Origin: Lachnospiraceae bacterium
GTDB taxonomy: Bacteria; Bacillota; Clostridia; Lachnospirales; Lachnospiraceae
DNA length: 64,000 nt
Direction of reading: 5' to 3'
Assembly: GCA_024399135.1 (NCBI GenBank)
Contig: JAKSHY010000018.1
Coordinates: forward strand, 1-64,000
The notes beneath the pieces are model-generated. The model was not told the origin of the DNA. It saw nothing but the letters and a program-made list of their open reading frames with translations, and ran no database searches. The number at the start of each line of letters is the position of its first letter. Within the stretch, counting starts at the first letter, position 1. Below, piece by piece: positions 53,327-63,021 of this stretch. A program made the translations under genes and the position numbers.

Positions 53327-54349
53327 TTGAAAGCATACGTATTAAAAGATATTAATAAACTGGTTTTTAGTGAAGTAGAAAAACCGCAGGCAGATATAGA
53401 AAATAACGAGGTTTTAGTGAAGGTTAAGGCTGCAGGAGTATGCGGATCTGACATACCTCGTATTTTTACTAAAGGGACATATAATTATCCTTTGATCCCT
53501 GGACATGAGTTCTCAGGCAAAGTCGTTGAGGCGAAGGATGATGAACTTTTAGGTAAGAGGGTTGGAGTTTTTCCTCTCATTCCATGTATGAAATGTCCAC
53601 AGTGTAAGAAACGTCAATATGAAATGTGCAGTGACTACAGCTATATAGGCTCAAGACAGGATGGAGCATTCGCCGAGTATGTTAAGGTCCCAGAGGCTAA
53701 TCTTATTAAAATACCGGATAATGTGAGCTTCGAGGCAGCAGCCATGATGGAGCCAATGGCAGTAGCTGTGCATGCAATCAGGAGCATTAAACCTAAAAAG
53801 GATGAGACAGTTGCTGTATGTGGTATGGGGCCTATTGGAATGATGGTTACAATGTTCCTTCTTGAAATGGGAATCGAGGATGTAATCGTATTCGCCAACA
53901 AAGAGCATCAGAGGAAAAAAGCAATTGAACTGGGTGTTAACCCTAAGAATCTTGGACTTAAAGATAGACCAATAGATGTGTTCTTCGAATGCGTAGGGAC
54001 CAATGAGACAATCAACTGGGCTATTAATTTAACTGCTCCAGGGGGAAGAGTTATGCTTGTTGGAAATCCAGCCTCTGATATGGAATTAGATCAGAACACA
54101 TATTGGAAGATACTAAGAAAACAGCTCACATTAAAAGGAACCTGGAATTCATCCTTTGCAATGGATGGTTTCATGCAGTTCGGAAGCCCTGATGACTGGC
54201 ATTATGTTTTAGAAAGACTGGCGAATGGAAGAATTGACCCAACCAGGCTTATTACACACAAATATCCGCTTAATGAGCTTCGAGAGGGGCTTAATGTTAT
54301 GAAGGATAAGTCAGAGGATTATATTAAGGTTATGACCACACTAGACTAA
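53327..54349 (+). CDS. Zinc-dependent medium-chain dehydrogenase (TarJ / polyol-phosphate type)
   Basis: A 340-residue MDR enzyme. Catalytic zinc ligands are in VCGSDIPRIF and LIPGHEFSGKVVE. The structural zinc loop is PCMKCPQCKKRQYEMC, and NAD is bound at CGMGPIGMMV. It resembles galactitol-1-phosphate and ribulose-5-phosphate reductases. In the context of an epimerase and a cytidylyltransferase it may reduce a ketopentose 5-phosphate to a pentitol phosphate. The start codon is TTG at 53327, as no nearby ATG fits. Confidence 0.8.
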   Translation: MKAYVLKDINKLVFSEVEKPQADIENNEVLVKVKAAGVCGSDIPRIFTKGTYNYPLIPGHEFSGKVVEAKDDELLGKRVGVFPLIPCMKCPQCKKRQYEMCSDYSYIGSRQDGAFAEYVKVPEANLIKIPDNVSFEAAAMMEPMAVAVHAIRSIKPKKDETVAVCGMGPIGMMVTMFLLEMGIEDVIVFANKEHQRKKAIELGVNPKNLGLKDRPIDVFFECVGTNETINWAINLTAPGGRVMLVGNPASDMELDQNTYWKILRKQLTLKGTWNSSFAMDGFMQFGSPDDWHYVLERLANGRIDPTRLITHKYPLNELREGLNVMKDKSEDYIKVMTTLD

Positions 54350-54402
54350 TATTTTTAGTACAAAGATATAGTGCGGTGCCACCTCAAAAAGTAGATTTTT
54401 AT

Positions 54403-54437
54403 TGCGTAACAGAATCAAACCTGTTACGCATTTTTTT
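54403..54437 (+). terminator. Strong terminator after the dehydrogenase gene
   Basis: TGCGTAACAG (54403-54412) pairs perfectly with CTGTTACGCA (54421-54430), followed by seven T. The following 200 bp before the next gene show nothing recognisable. Confidence 0.88.
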
Positions 54438-54646
54438 GTGCAGCCAAGAAGCTGAGCCTATATTGTATTGGACATATTTATCTTAATTGCTGCTTTAATC
54501 GTCACTGTGATTTTTGGCAAGAATTATTGAAAAATAAAATCAAATTAATTCACGCGACATGACAAAATCGAATTGACAGAAGGCGCCTTAAAACGTACAA
54601 TTAAGACAAAATGAAAATGGCATGTTTGTAAGAGGTGAAAAGATTT

Positions 54647-54940
54647 ATGGAAAAGGTTATAACACTAGAGGAAGCTCTAGACAGAATTGCAGAACTTGAA
54701 AAAGAAAACGCAGAGCTTAGAGAAGAAGTTGAATATTATAAAAACAGAAAAGCCAGTGGCCGTCAAAAACATAATGCTAAGTGGATGGCCATCTATAATG
54801 ACTTTGTAGTTTGCTATGAAGGCGGTATGACGATGGTAGAGATTGCCAAGCGTAATAATATCAGTGAACGCAGTATTTATAGGTATAAGGCTTATTATGA
54901 CAAACTAAGAGAAACTGCAGAGAAAGATTTATTGAGATGA
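54647..54940 (+). CDS. Small coiled-coil / helix-turn-helix protein
   Basis: A 97-residue protein. Residues 5-45 form a coiled coil (EEALDRIAELEKENAELREE). Residues 60-90 form a helix-turn-helix (GMTMVEIAKRNNISERSIYR). It resembles small resolvase- or transposase-like HTH regulators. GAGGTG precedes the ATG. TTCG, frequent in the backbone, is absent here, which suggests foreign origin together with the ORF6N gene downstream. Confidence 0.6.
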   Translation: MEKVITLEEALDRIAELEKENAELREEVEYYKNRKASGRQKHNAKWMAIYNDFVVCYEGGMTMVEIAKRNNISERSIYRYKAYYDKLRETAEKDLLR

Positions 54941-55012
54941 TTTTAAGACCATCGAATTCGGGGGATAGACATTTGCAGTGAAAAAATTGCACCGAATAAT
55001 ACTTTTATTTGT

Positions 55013-55071
55013 GGTCATATTTTTTGACCGCAGTGGAACGATGGAACTTGAAGTCAAAATTTTTGACCTCA
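55013..55071. promoter_or_regulatory. Two operator-like palindromes upstream of the ORF6N gene
   Basis: GGTCATATTTTTTGACC at about 55013-55029 and AGTCAAAATTTTTGACCT at about 55052-55069 are related palindromes (GTCAA...TTGAC), 40 bp apart, just before the gene. They are likely bound by a regulator, perhaps the ORF6N protein itself. Confidence 0.5.
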
Positions 55072-55089
55072 AAATAGATGGAGGAATTT

Positions 55090-56145
55090 ATGACAGAAGA
55101 CAAAAAGAATGAGATTGAAGTCATAGAAATTACAGAAGAATATATGAAAGAAAAACTTTATGAATTTCGTGGGAGAAAAGTTATGCTTGATTCTGATTTG
55201 GCGGGAATTTATGGATATGAAACCAAGAATTTTAAACGCCAAGTAAAAAACAACATTGCAAAGTTTGAGGGCGATGATTTTATGTTTGAACTAAACGATG
55301 AAGAAGTGGAGATAATTTCAAGGTGCAAAAATTTCACCTTGAACAATGGCAGGGGTTTAAATATCAAATATAAACCATATGTTTTTACGGAACAAGGTAT
55401 ATATATGCTGATGACGGTGTTGCGTGGAAAATTAGCAATAAAGCAGAGTCGTGCTCTAGTTAGTACTTTCAAAAAATTGAAAGATTACATATTAGAGAAC
55501 CGCGACTTAATTGGACAGCGTGAAGTACTTCAGCTAAGCATGGAAACAGCAAATAACAAGCATGCAATCATTAAGATCAATCACGATATGAGCTCTCTTG
55601 AAAAACAGATTTCAGATGTTGCTGAAGGGCTTAAGGATGTAGTTACAAAATCTGAACTTGCAGATATGATGAATAGTTTCATGTCTGAAGATGATGACAA
55701 GTGGCTTATGTTTAATGCAAAATTCAGCAGCGCAGATGAGGTTTTTGAGTCAATATACAGAAAAGCAAAGCGGACAATCTATGTTGTGGATAACTATATT
55801 GGACTCAGAACGCTGGTACATCTTAAGAATACTCCGGCAGGTGTTCAGAGCATTATATTTAGTGATAATGTTGGTGCGAATAGACTTCATAACATAGAAT
55901 TCACCGATTTCTGTAAAGAATATCCAACAGTTCAGATAAAATTGCACAAGACAGGCGGCGTATTCCATGATCGGTTTATTGTATTGGATTATGGAACTAA
56001 TGATGAAAGAGTATTTATATGCGGAGCTTCTTCTAAGGACGCAGGAGCAAAAATAACAGCAATTGTAGAAGACTATGGAATAGCAAAATATAAGCCTATG
56101 ATAGCTTCATTACTTAAGAATCCGCCTTTAGTATTGCCAAAGTAG
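55090..56145 (+). CDS. ORF6N-domain protein with C-terminal PLD-like region
   Basis: A 351-residue protein. The N-terminal ORF6N domain (about 15-110, EFRGRKVMLDSDLAGIYGYE, then FTEQGIYMLMTVLRG) is typical of phage and mobile-element regulators. A middle coiled part leads to a C-terminal domain (about 205-350) with VVDNYIGLRTLVHL and KTGGVFHDRFIVLDYG, the HxxF/D pattern of DUF1863/PLD-like effector domains. GGAGG precedes the ATG at 55090. It could be a phage-derived or defence gene. Confidence 0.75.
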   Translation: MTEDKKNEIEVIEITEEYMKEKLYEFRGRKVMLDSDLAGIYGYETKNFKRQVKNNIAKFEGDDFMFELNDEEVEIISRCKNFTLNNGRGLNIKYKPYVFTEQGIYMLMTVLRGKLAIKQSRALVSTFKKLKDYILENRDLIGQREVLQLSMETANNKHAIIKINHDMSSLEKQISDVAEGLKDVVTKSELADMMNSFMSEDDDKWLMFNAKFSSADEVFESIYRKAKRTIYVVDNYIGLRTLVHLKNTPAGVQSIIFSDNVGANRLHNIEFTDFCKEYPTVQIKLHKTGGVFHDRFIVLDYGTNDERVFICGASSKDAGAKITAIVEDYGIAKYKPMIASLLKNPPLVLPK

Positions 56146-56257
56146 GATTTTTGAACTCTATGATGCCCAGTATGATATAATAAAAAAGAAATTTCCTAAG
56201 ACGCGAATTAAGGAACAATGTTTTGATATATTGTATTTTGAAATTTGGGAGAAAAGC

Positions 56258-57469
56258 ATGAAAGTAGTATTTCACAGATACGGAAGTATAGTTGAACCAG
56301 ATATTTTGGCAGCATTTAAAAAATTTAATATAGATGTTTTCGAAGATGATTTGGAGATTACGAAGAAAAATATAGATTCAGATACCCGTATTCGGACATT
56401 GAGCGAGGCTATATTAACTAATCAGCCAGACTTCGTATTCAGTATCAATTTCTTCCCATACATCGCTCAAATTTGCGAGAAGCTGAAGATTTACTATATA
56501 TGCTTAAGCGTTGACTGTCCAGTGCTTGAAATATATTCAAAAGCAATTAAGAGTCAGTATAATCGTGTATTTTTGTTCGATTATGAACAGTACCTTAGTG
56601 TTGTTGACGAAAACCCGGAAGGGATTTTCTATCTTCCATTAGCAACCAATGTTGAAAGATGGGATTCAGTTCTTGGAGAATTCAATCCTGATACGGTCAA
56701 ATATGACTATGATGTCAGCTTCGTAGGCTCTTTGTACGAGGAAAAATCAGTCTATAGAAGCATGAAAAAGTCGATGGATGATTTCGGAGTTGGATATTTC
56801 GACGGCCTGATCAATTCGCAGGCGAGAATGCCGGGACTCTCGCTTCTTACTGAGGTGTTCAAAAACCCAGACAGTAACCTTAAGAAGATAATGAGACAGG
56901 TTAACAGACAGAACAAAGAATATTTCGACAGATTTTCATTAGACGATGCATTGATTGATGTTGAGCCTTTCGTATATGTCGAGAATATTTTAGGCTTCGA
57001 GCTTTCGGCGAAGGACAGAGAGCTTCTTCTTAACACGATGGCTATTAACAATATAGATACACATATATTTACGAGAAGTGATTCATCTATGCTGGATGAG
57101 AGATTGAAGGTTCATCCTGGCATTTCAACTCATGAAGAAATGCCTAAAGTTTTCAGAACGTCGAAGATCAACCTTAATCCAACAATGAGATGTATTAAAA
57201 CAGGTCTTCCTCAGAGAATCTGGGACATAATGGGCTGCGGTGGCTTCGTTATGACCAACATTCAAAATGAACTTCCAGAGTATTTCGAAATTGGTGAGGA
57301 TATTGTCTGCTATGAAACGCTTGCAGATGCTGTCGAAGTGGCTCAGTATTACTTAAATCATGAAGATGAGAGAATGGCCATAGCAGTGAATGGATATAAT
57401 AAGGTTAAGAAGCTGCATACGTATGAGATTAGGGTAGCACAAATGCTGGATGTAGTGTTTGGAGAGTAG
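56258..57469 (+). CDS. CgeB-like glycosyltransferase (DUF3880 type)
   Basis: A 403-residue glycosyltransferase. The N-terminal half (VFHRYGSIVEPDIL...DCPVLEIYSKAI) matches the DUF3880/CgeB group. The C-terminal donor domain has INLNPTMRCIKTGLPQRIWDIMGCGGF and GEDIVCYETLADAVE. CgeB-type enzymes decorate spore coat and, in Lachnospiraceae, are found in flagellin or surface glycosylation loci. GGGAGAAAAG precedes the ATG at 56258. Confidence 0.82.
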   Translation: MKVVFHRYGSIVEPDILAAFKKFNIDVFEDDLEITKKNIDSDTRIRTLSEAILTNQPDFVFSINFFPYIAQICEKLKIYYICLSVDCPVLEIYSKAIKSQYNRVFLFDYEQYLSVVDENPEGIFYLPLATNVERWDSVLGEFNPDTVKYDYDVSFVGSLYEEKSVYRSMKKSMDDFGVGYFDGLINSQARMPGLSLLTEVFKNPDSNLKKIMRQVNRQNKEYFDRFSLDDALIDVEPFVYVENILGFELSAKDRELLLNTMAINNIDTHIFTRSDSSMLDERLKVHPGISTHEEMPKVFRTSKINLNPTMRCIKTGLPQRIWDIMGCGGFVMTNIQNELPEYFEIGEDIVCYETLADAVEVAQYYLNHEDERMAIAVNGYNKVKKLHTYEIRVAQMLDVVFGE

Positions 57470-57491
57470 GAGAAAGAGATTGGAGAAAATA

Positions 57492-59099
57492 ATGAACGAA
57501 AACCTTCAGAAGATTAAAAACATGATAGGAGAAAATCCTACGGATTATCAGGCATTTCTTGAACTTGGAGATTATTATCTTGATGAAAATCCATACTTGA
57601 CGTATTTGTGCCTTGAGAATGCATTATTCTATTGTAACGACGAAGCGGCTAAATCAAATATTGCAAGCGTTCTGGGAGAGCTTATTAATGCTGGGATATA
57701 TGTTCGGCCTGTTAGTTTTATAATTCTTTCATATAATGAGAAAAATTTTACACAGATGTGTCTGGATAGTATAAGACGAACCGTTCCAACTTCTGCCAGA
57801 GACATTATAGTAGTTGATAATGCGTCCACTGATGGAAGCGTTGAATATCTGAAGGAACAAAGTGACATAAAGCTCATTCAAAATTCTGAAAATCAAGGAT
57901 TCCCTAAAGGATGCAATCAGGGAATTGAGGCATCTGACCCTAATACAGATATTTTTCTTCTTAATAATGACACGATTATGCTTCCAAACTCTCTATTCTG
58001 GCTGAGAATGGGTTTATATTCGGATGAAAACTATGGTGCTACAGGAAGTGTTACAAACTATGCGAGTAACATGCAGGTTGTAAAAGAAGCAAGAGAGATG
58101 GACATACTAACCAATGAAGGATTTGATTCTCTTTATGGTTTAGGGGTTTCTGTTAATAATTTAATGAATAATCCTTACGAAGAGAAGATATATCTTGTAG
58201 GCTTCGCAGAATTGATTAAAAGAAATGTTATAGATGAAATTGGATTACTTGATGAAAGATTCTCTCCGGGTAATTATGAGGATGTTGACTATGGATTGAG
58301 AATAATCAATGGTGGATACAAAAATGTAGTATGCCACAACAGTTTTATTATTCATTTTGGATCAGTTTCATTCGGAAAGGATGCTCAAAAATATCATGAC
58401 CTTTTGAGAATAAATAGGGATAAAATGATAGATAAATGGGGAATGAATGTTGATTATTATAAAAATGCTCGAATGGATTTAATAAATCATGTTACTGAGC
58501 CACATGATAAGGCACTCAAAGTTCTGGAGTTGGGATGCGGATTAGGAGCTTCTGCAGCTAAAATAAAATATTTGTATCCAAATTCTGAGATATATGGATT
58601 AGATATATGCGAGGAAGTAATAGATATTGCTAATGCATTCGCTCATGTGGAGCAGACAGATGTAGAAGTTTATGATTGGCCATGGGAGGATGAATTTTTC
58701 GATTATGTAATTATGGGAGATGTACTTGAACATTTAAGATATCCAGATGTAGTACTAAAAAAATTACATAGAATGGTTAAGCAAGGGGGACATATTATTC
58801 TTAGTATGCCTAATGTAATGCACTATTCAGTTATGATTCCTTTGATTACAGAAAGTAAATTTACATACAGAAGTGAGGGGATTCTGGACACAACTCATTT
58901 AAAAATGTATACCAAGTACGAAATCGAAAGATTAATTAATGAAGCTGGATACATAGTGGAAGCTGGTGCATATAGCATGCCGATTACTCCTAATGAAGAA
59001 GAACAGAAAATTGTTGATATTCTGACTGGATTAATGAAGAAGAAGGATCCGGAGCAGTTTGTTGCATATCAGTATATGTTTAAAGCAATTAAGAAATAG
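57492..59099 (+). CDS. Glycosyltransferase family 2 fused to a SAM methyltransferase
   Basis: A 535-residue two-domain protein. Residues 1-70 are a TPR-like helical start. Residues about 75-330 form a GT2 domain (VSFIILSYNEKNFTQMCLDS, then VVDNASTDGSVEYL, LLNNDTIML and the DxD-like NNDT). Residues about 345-480 form a class I methyltransferase (VLELGCGLGASAAKIKYLYP, GDVLEHLRYPDVVLKKLHR). It probably adds and then methylates a sugar. The ATG at 57492 has GGAGAAA upstream; in-frame TTG starts at 57459 or 57480 are possible. Confidence 0.82.
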   Translation: MNENLQKIKNMIGENPTDYQAFLELGDYYLDENPYLTYLCLENALFYCNDEAAKSNIASVLGELINAGIYVRPVSFIILSYNEKNFTQMCLDSIRRTVPTSARDIIVVDNASTDGSVEYLKEQSDIKLIQNSENQGFPKGCNQGIEASDPNTDIFLLNNDTIMLPNSLFWLRMGLYSDENYGATGSVTNYASNMQVVKEAREMDILTNEGFDSLYGLGVSVNNLMNNPYEEKIYLVGFAELIKRNVIDEIGLLDERFSPGNYEDVDYGLRIINGGYKNVVCHNSFIIHFGSVSFGKDAQKYHDLLRINRDKMIDKWGMNVDYYKNARMDLINHVTEPHDKALKVLELGCGLGASAAKIKYLYPNSEIYGLDICEEVIDIANAFAHVEQTDVEVYDWPWEDEFFDYVIMGDVLEHLRYPDVVLKKLHRMVKQGGHIILSMPNVMHYSVMIPLITESKFTYRSEGILDTTHLKMYTKYEIERLINEAGYIVEAGAYSMPITPNEEEQKIVDILTGLMKKKDPEQFVAYQYMFKAIKK

Positions 59100-59915
59100 T
59101 TAACCACGAAGATAAATCATAAGTATTTTTTGGACTTCTGGAAGACAACCAGTTTTTTGGGCTCTTGAAAAAAGTGTTGAAACAACTTTGTCAAACAAAT
59201 TGTTTGTTATTAAATAATCCTTGTTTTGGGCAATTATACGACACTGAATTTCATAAAAGGAAGCGGTGTTAGAGGAAACTCCCATAAAATGCTGATATGC
59301 ATCTACCAAAATTTCATTTACATATCCAATCTGATATTTTTGAGCAAAACGAATAACCATCTCCCAGTCTTCAAGACAGCGCAGTGATTCGTTAAACATG
59401 CCGCATGCTATGAGGGCGTCTTTGTAGGCAAGTATGGTAGGAGCTCCTATTGTGTTGTTGACTAACAGGGTAGATTGGATATCTCCTTCAAGATTTCCCC
59501 AGACAGCATCATTTGGATGTGTAATATCCTTATGATCATCATAATGAGTTGTGAAGGCACAGTAAATCATTGAATATTCTGGATGACTGTTCCAGTATTC
59601 CATTTGCACTTCAAGTTTATTAGAACGCCAGATATCGTCACTGTCATGAAATGCAATGATAGCATTAGAGGCTTTCATGATGCCGTAGTTTCTGGCTGAT
59701 GAAGCGCCACCATTCTCTTTTTTGAAATATCGTATATTAGAGTTGGGATTGCTATTAATATAGTTGTTAATAACAAATTCAGTATCATCAACGGAACCAT
59801 CATCTACTATAATAATTTCATCAGGTTGTAGAGTTTGATTAACAACACTATCAACAGATTTGGTGATTTCATTCATTCGATTATAGGTTGGGATGACAAC
59901 TGAGATTTTATTCAT
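59100..59915 (-). CDS. Glycosyltransferase family 2
   Basis: A 271-residue GT-A enzyme (ISVVIPTYNRMNEITKSVDS, VDDGSVDDTE, the DxD-like HDSDDIWRS). It is on the opposite strand to all its neighbours, and its stop abuts that of the fused glycosyltransferase-methyltransferase. Lower TTCG content than the backbone suggests acquisition. Confidence 0.82.
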   Translation of the reverse strand: MNKISVVIPTYNRMNEITKSVDSVVNQTLQPDEIIIVDDGSVDDTEFVINNYINSNPNSNIRYFKKENGGASSARNYGIMKASNAIIAFHDSDDIWRSNKLEVQMEYWNSHPEYSMIYCAFTTHYDDHKDITHPNDAVWGNLEGDIQSTLLVNNTIGAPTILAYKDALIACGMFNESLRCLEDWEMVIRFAQKYQIGYVNEILVDAYQHFMGVSSNTASFYEIQCRIIAQNKDYLITNNLFDKVVSTLFSRAQKTGCLPEVQKILMIYLRG

Positions 59916-59976
59916 AGCAACTCCTTAATGTAATTAAAATATAAACCAAAAAAATATTATTAACAAGGGTGATAAA

Positions 59977-60966
59977 ATGCAGATTAATTTAGCGATGTCA
60001 TTCAATAAAGTATATGTAAAGTATGCGTACGTAATGCTTACTTCGGTATTTGAGAATCAAAAAGAAGGAACAAACATTAATTTAACTGTTCTTCATAGTG
60101 ATTTGGGATTTGAAGAGCAAAAGATGATAAAAGATTTAGTATGTGCAAATGGCGGGCAGGTGAATTATGTTTTTGTTAATACGGAAATGTTTCCAACGAA
60201 CATACCAACTACTGTAGATTGGACTATTGAAACTTATTATAGGCTAATCCTTCCAGAATTTCTTCCAGAGGAGATGGAAAGGGTTTTGTATATTGATGCA
60301 GATGTGATAGTAAATGGTCCGCTTGATGAATTATATTCTGAAGCATTTGAGGACAACGTGCTTTGCGCATGTGACAATTTTGGAATGCAGAATTTTGAAG
60401 GTCAAAATTTCGGACCATATAGAAGACGTATGTTTTCGAATCATTTTGAGAGAGGATTAACATATGTTAATCCGGGAATGATGATAATGAATTTGAAATT
60501 GTTAAGGAAGTTGTGCAATCTGGAAACATATATTGATGTTGCTAGACAATTTGACTTTAATTTGGAAATGTTAGATATGGATTTGATAAATTATGTCCAT
60601 GCGGGGCACATTAGGGTATTGGATAAGTATAAATATCATCTCTTAGCAATGCAGTCTTATAATGAAGGAATTAGGTATGATTCGGCGCGTATGGTAACTG
60701 TCGTACATTATGCTGGACATAAACCATGGCAAGGAGAAGGTCCAAGATATGATATTGAACAGATATGGTGGGATTACGCAGTTAAAACTCCTTTTTATAA
60801 TGAATTTACAGCAAAATTTGTGTATGAATGCATAAATAGTTCGTATAACTATGATAAAATTCGAAAATTAACTGAAGAAAAAATGCTATTAAATAAAGAA
60901 TTGGAAATGCGTAAGCAGTTATGTGACAAGCTTCTTATGATGGTAGAAAATGGAAAAGAAAATTAG
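59977..60966 (+). CDS. Glycosyltransferase family 8
   Basis: A 329-residue GT8 enzyme. The DxD metal site is RVLYIDADVIVNGPL, with VNPGMMIMNLKLLRKL and the C-terminal VVHYAGHKPWQG. The family transfers glucose or galactose from UDP-sugars. It overlaps the next gene by 17 bp. Confidence 0.88.
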   Translation: MQINLAMSFNKVYVKYAYVMLTSVFENQKEGTNINLTVLHSDLGFEEQKMIKDLVCANGGQVNYVFVNTEMFPTNIPTTVDWTIETYYRLILPEFLPEEMERVLYIDADVIVNGPLDELYSEAFEDNVLCACDNFGMQNFEGQNFGPYRRRMFSNHFERGLTYVNPGMMIMNLKLLRKLCNLETYIDVARQFDFNLEMLDMDLINYVHAGHIRVLDKYKYHLLAMQSYNEGIRYDSARMVTVVHYAGHKPWQGEGPRYDIEQIWWDYAVKTPFYNEFTAKFVYECINSSYNYDKIRKLTEEKMLLNKELEMRKQLCDKLLMMVENGKEN

Positions 60967-61984
60967 TGTAGTAATTCCATGCTATAACGTGGAAAATTTA
61001 ATAGATCGATGTTTAGGGTCTTTAGTAGACCAGACTATAGGGATTGAAAATCTTGAGATTATTTTAATTGATGATTTTTCTATGGATAATACATGGGGAA
61101 AAATTCTGGATTTTGAATCAAGATTTCCTGATTCTGTTATGGCGATTCGATTAGAACAAAATTCACGGCAAGGAACAGCTCGTAACATAGGTATAAAATA
61201 TTCGTCTGCAGAATATATAACCTTCATTGACTCGGATGACTGGATAGAAAATGATATGTTGGAGACTATGTATGCATCTATGCAGGGTGATGATATCGAT
61301 TTAGCCATGGTGGGTTACATACGAGATGACGGTTCTCCGGTTGAGAATATCACTTCTTTTTTTGATGGAACTAAAAAACATATGATTATTGATTCTGTTG
61401 AAAAAAGGAAAATATTCATAATGTGTATGAGCATAGGAACAATTACATGCGCTAAATTATATAGAAAAAGTTTTATTGTTGATAATAATATTTTTTATGT
61501 CGAAGGGCTGGCATATGAGGATCATATGTTTGCACTTCTTTTGTATTTGTATGCTAAAAATGTGCTAATAATAAATCAATTAGGATATCACTATTGGGTT
61601 AACCCAAAATCTACAGTATTGACGAAAAATAGTACTAGGCATTACGAACAGCTTGAAGTTGATGATATGACCTGGAATGAGAGCATAAAAAGAGGCTTCT
61701 TTGATACATATAAAGAGGAATTAGAGGCATATTTTCTTCAGATTGGTTTCCTTGCTCCACTTAAGAATCTTCCTACATTATATGAAAGTGCCCCATATGA
61801 TTTGTTCTTAAAATTAAAAGAGGTAACGTTGAAGAAGGTTCCTAATTATCCGAGAAATAGGTATATTAATGAATATTTTACGGAGTTTGACAAGACACTA
61901 TTGAGCTTGCTGAGCCTGGATATATGTGAAAAGGATTTTCAGGGAGTTTGCGAAGCAATAAAAATAAAGAAGGGTATTAAATGA
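60950..61984 (+). CDS. Glycosyltransferase family 2, paralogue A
   Basis: A 344-residue GT2 enzyme (ISVVIPCYNVENLIDRCLGS, LIDDFSMDNTW, the DxD-like TFIDSDDWIENDM). It is closely related to the next gene along its whole length, including the C-terminal half, so the pair arose by tandem duplication. The stop and the next start overlap as ATGA. Confidence 0.85.
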   Translation: MEKKISVVIPCYNVENLIDRCLGSLVDQTIGIENLEIILIDDFSMDNTWGKILDFESRFPDSVMAIRLEQNSRQGTARNIGIKYSSAEYITFIDSDDWIENDMLETMYASMQGDDIDLAMVGYIRDDGSPVENITSFFDGTKKHMIIDSVEKRKIFIMCMSIGTITCAKLYRKSFIVDNNIFYVEGLAYEDHMFALLLYLYAKNVLIINQLGYHYWVNPKSTVLTKNSTRHYEQLEVDDMTWNESIKRGFFDTYKEELEAYFLQIGFLAPLKNLPTLYESAPYDLFLKLKEVTLKKVPNYPRNRYINEYFTEFDKTLLSLLSLDICEKDFQGVCEAIKIKKGIK

Positions 61985-63021
61985 GTGAAAAATTAATCAG
62001 CATAATCGTACCTTGCTATAACGTAGAAAAGTATATTGACAGATGCTTTGATTCCATATACAACCAGACAATTGGAATAGATAATCTTGAAGTAATAATG
62101 ATAGATGATGCTTCTACTGATGGAACATGGAATAAGCTTGTGGGGATAGAAGAAAAATGTCCAGAATCTGTTATGATTATTCACTGTGATGAGAATGGGC
62201 GTCAGGGAACTGCTAGAAACCTTGGGCTGGAGTATGCGTCTGCAGAATATATTACCTATATTGATTCGGATGACTGGATTGAGAAGGAAATGTTAGAGGA
62301 CCTTTATTTAAAAATTAAGGATTCTTCCTGTGATATTGTTTCCTGTGGCTTTTGGAGAGATAAAGGGACTCCAGAACAGAAATTGCCTCCGGCCACGGAT
62401 GAGGTTGGAGATAAACATTTCGTGCTTGATACAATTGAAAAGAGTGGAATGTTTCTTATGTGCATGAGCATGGGACTGACAGCATGGGGAAAATTGTATA
62501 GAAAAAATTTTCTTATAGATAATGAATTATATTTCCTTGAAAAATGTCCATATGAAGACAGGTTTTTCGTATTGCTTATGTATCTATATGTAAAAGATGT
62601 TTTAGTAATTGATAGGCGCTATTATCATTATTTTGTTAATAATGAGTCAACTGTTCTAAAAAAAGATGCAGATTATCATTATGAAATTATTAATGTTGAT
62701 GACAGAACATGGATGGAATGTGATAGAAGGGGGCTACTTGATTCGCGGAGAAAGCAGATAGAGTGCTATTTTCTCCTGATAGGTTATTTGTCTCCTCTTA
62801 AGCTTATTAGTTATCGATTTGACAATCCGCCGTATGACTTTTTCTTAAAATTACAGAATAGTATCAGAACTAAAATACCTGATTATAAATCAAATCCTTA
62901 TATAAAGGATTTTGCAACAGAATTTAACTATGGTGTGTTAGAAACTCTATATTTAAATTTAAATGAAGCAGAGTTTGAATCTCTATGTAAATTAATAAAA
63001 AAAAGATATGGAGAGGTATAA
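61981..63021 (+). CDS. Glycosyltransferase family 2, paralogue B
   Basis: A 346-residue GT2 enzyme (ISIIVPCYNVEKYIDRCFDS, MIDDASTDGTW, TYIDSDDWIEKEM). It is translationally coupled to paralogue A. Its stop codon overlaps the sigma-28-type promoter of flaG, which ties it to the flagellar locus. Confidence 0.85.
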   Translation: MSEKLISIIVPCYNVEKYIDRCFDSIYNQTIGIDNLEVIMIDDASTDGTWNKLVGIEEKCPESVMIIHCDENGRQGTARNLGLEYASAEYITYIDSDDWIEKEMLEDLYLKIKDSSCDIVSCGFWRDKGTPEQKLPPATDEVGDKHFVLDTIEKSGMFLMCMSMGLTAWGKLYRKNFLIDNELYFLEKCPYEDRFFVLLMYLYVKDVLVIDRRYYHYFVNNESTVLKKDADYHYEIINVDDRTWMECDRRGLLDSRRKQIECYFLLIGYLSPLKLISYRFDNPPYDFFLKLQNSIRTKIPDYKSNPYIKDFATEFNYGVLETLYLNLNEAEFESLCKLIKKRYGEV

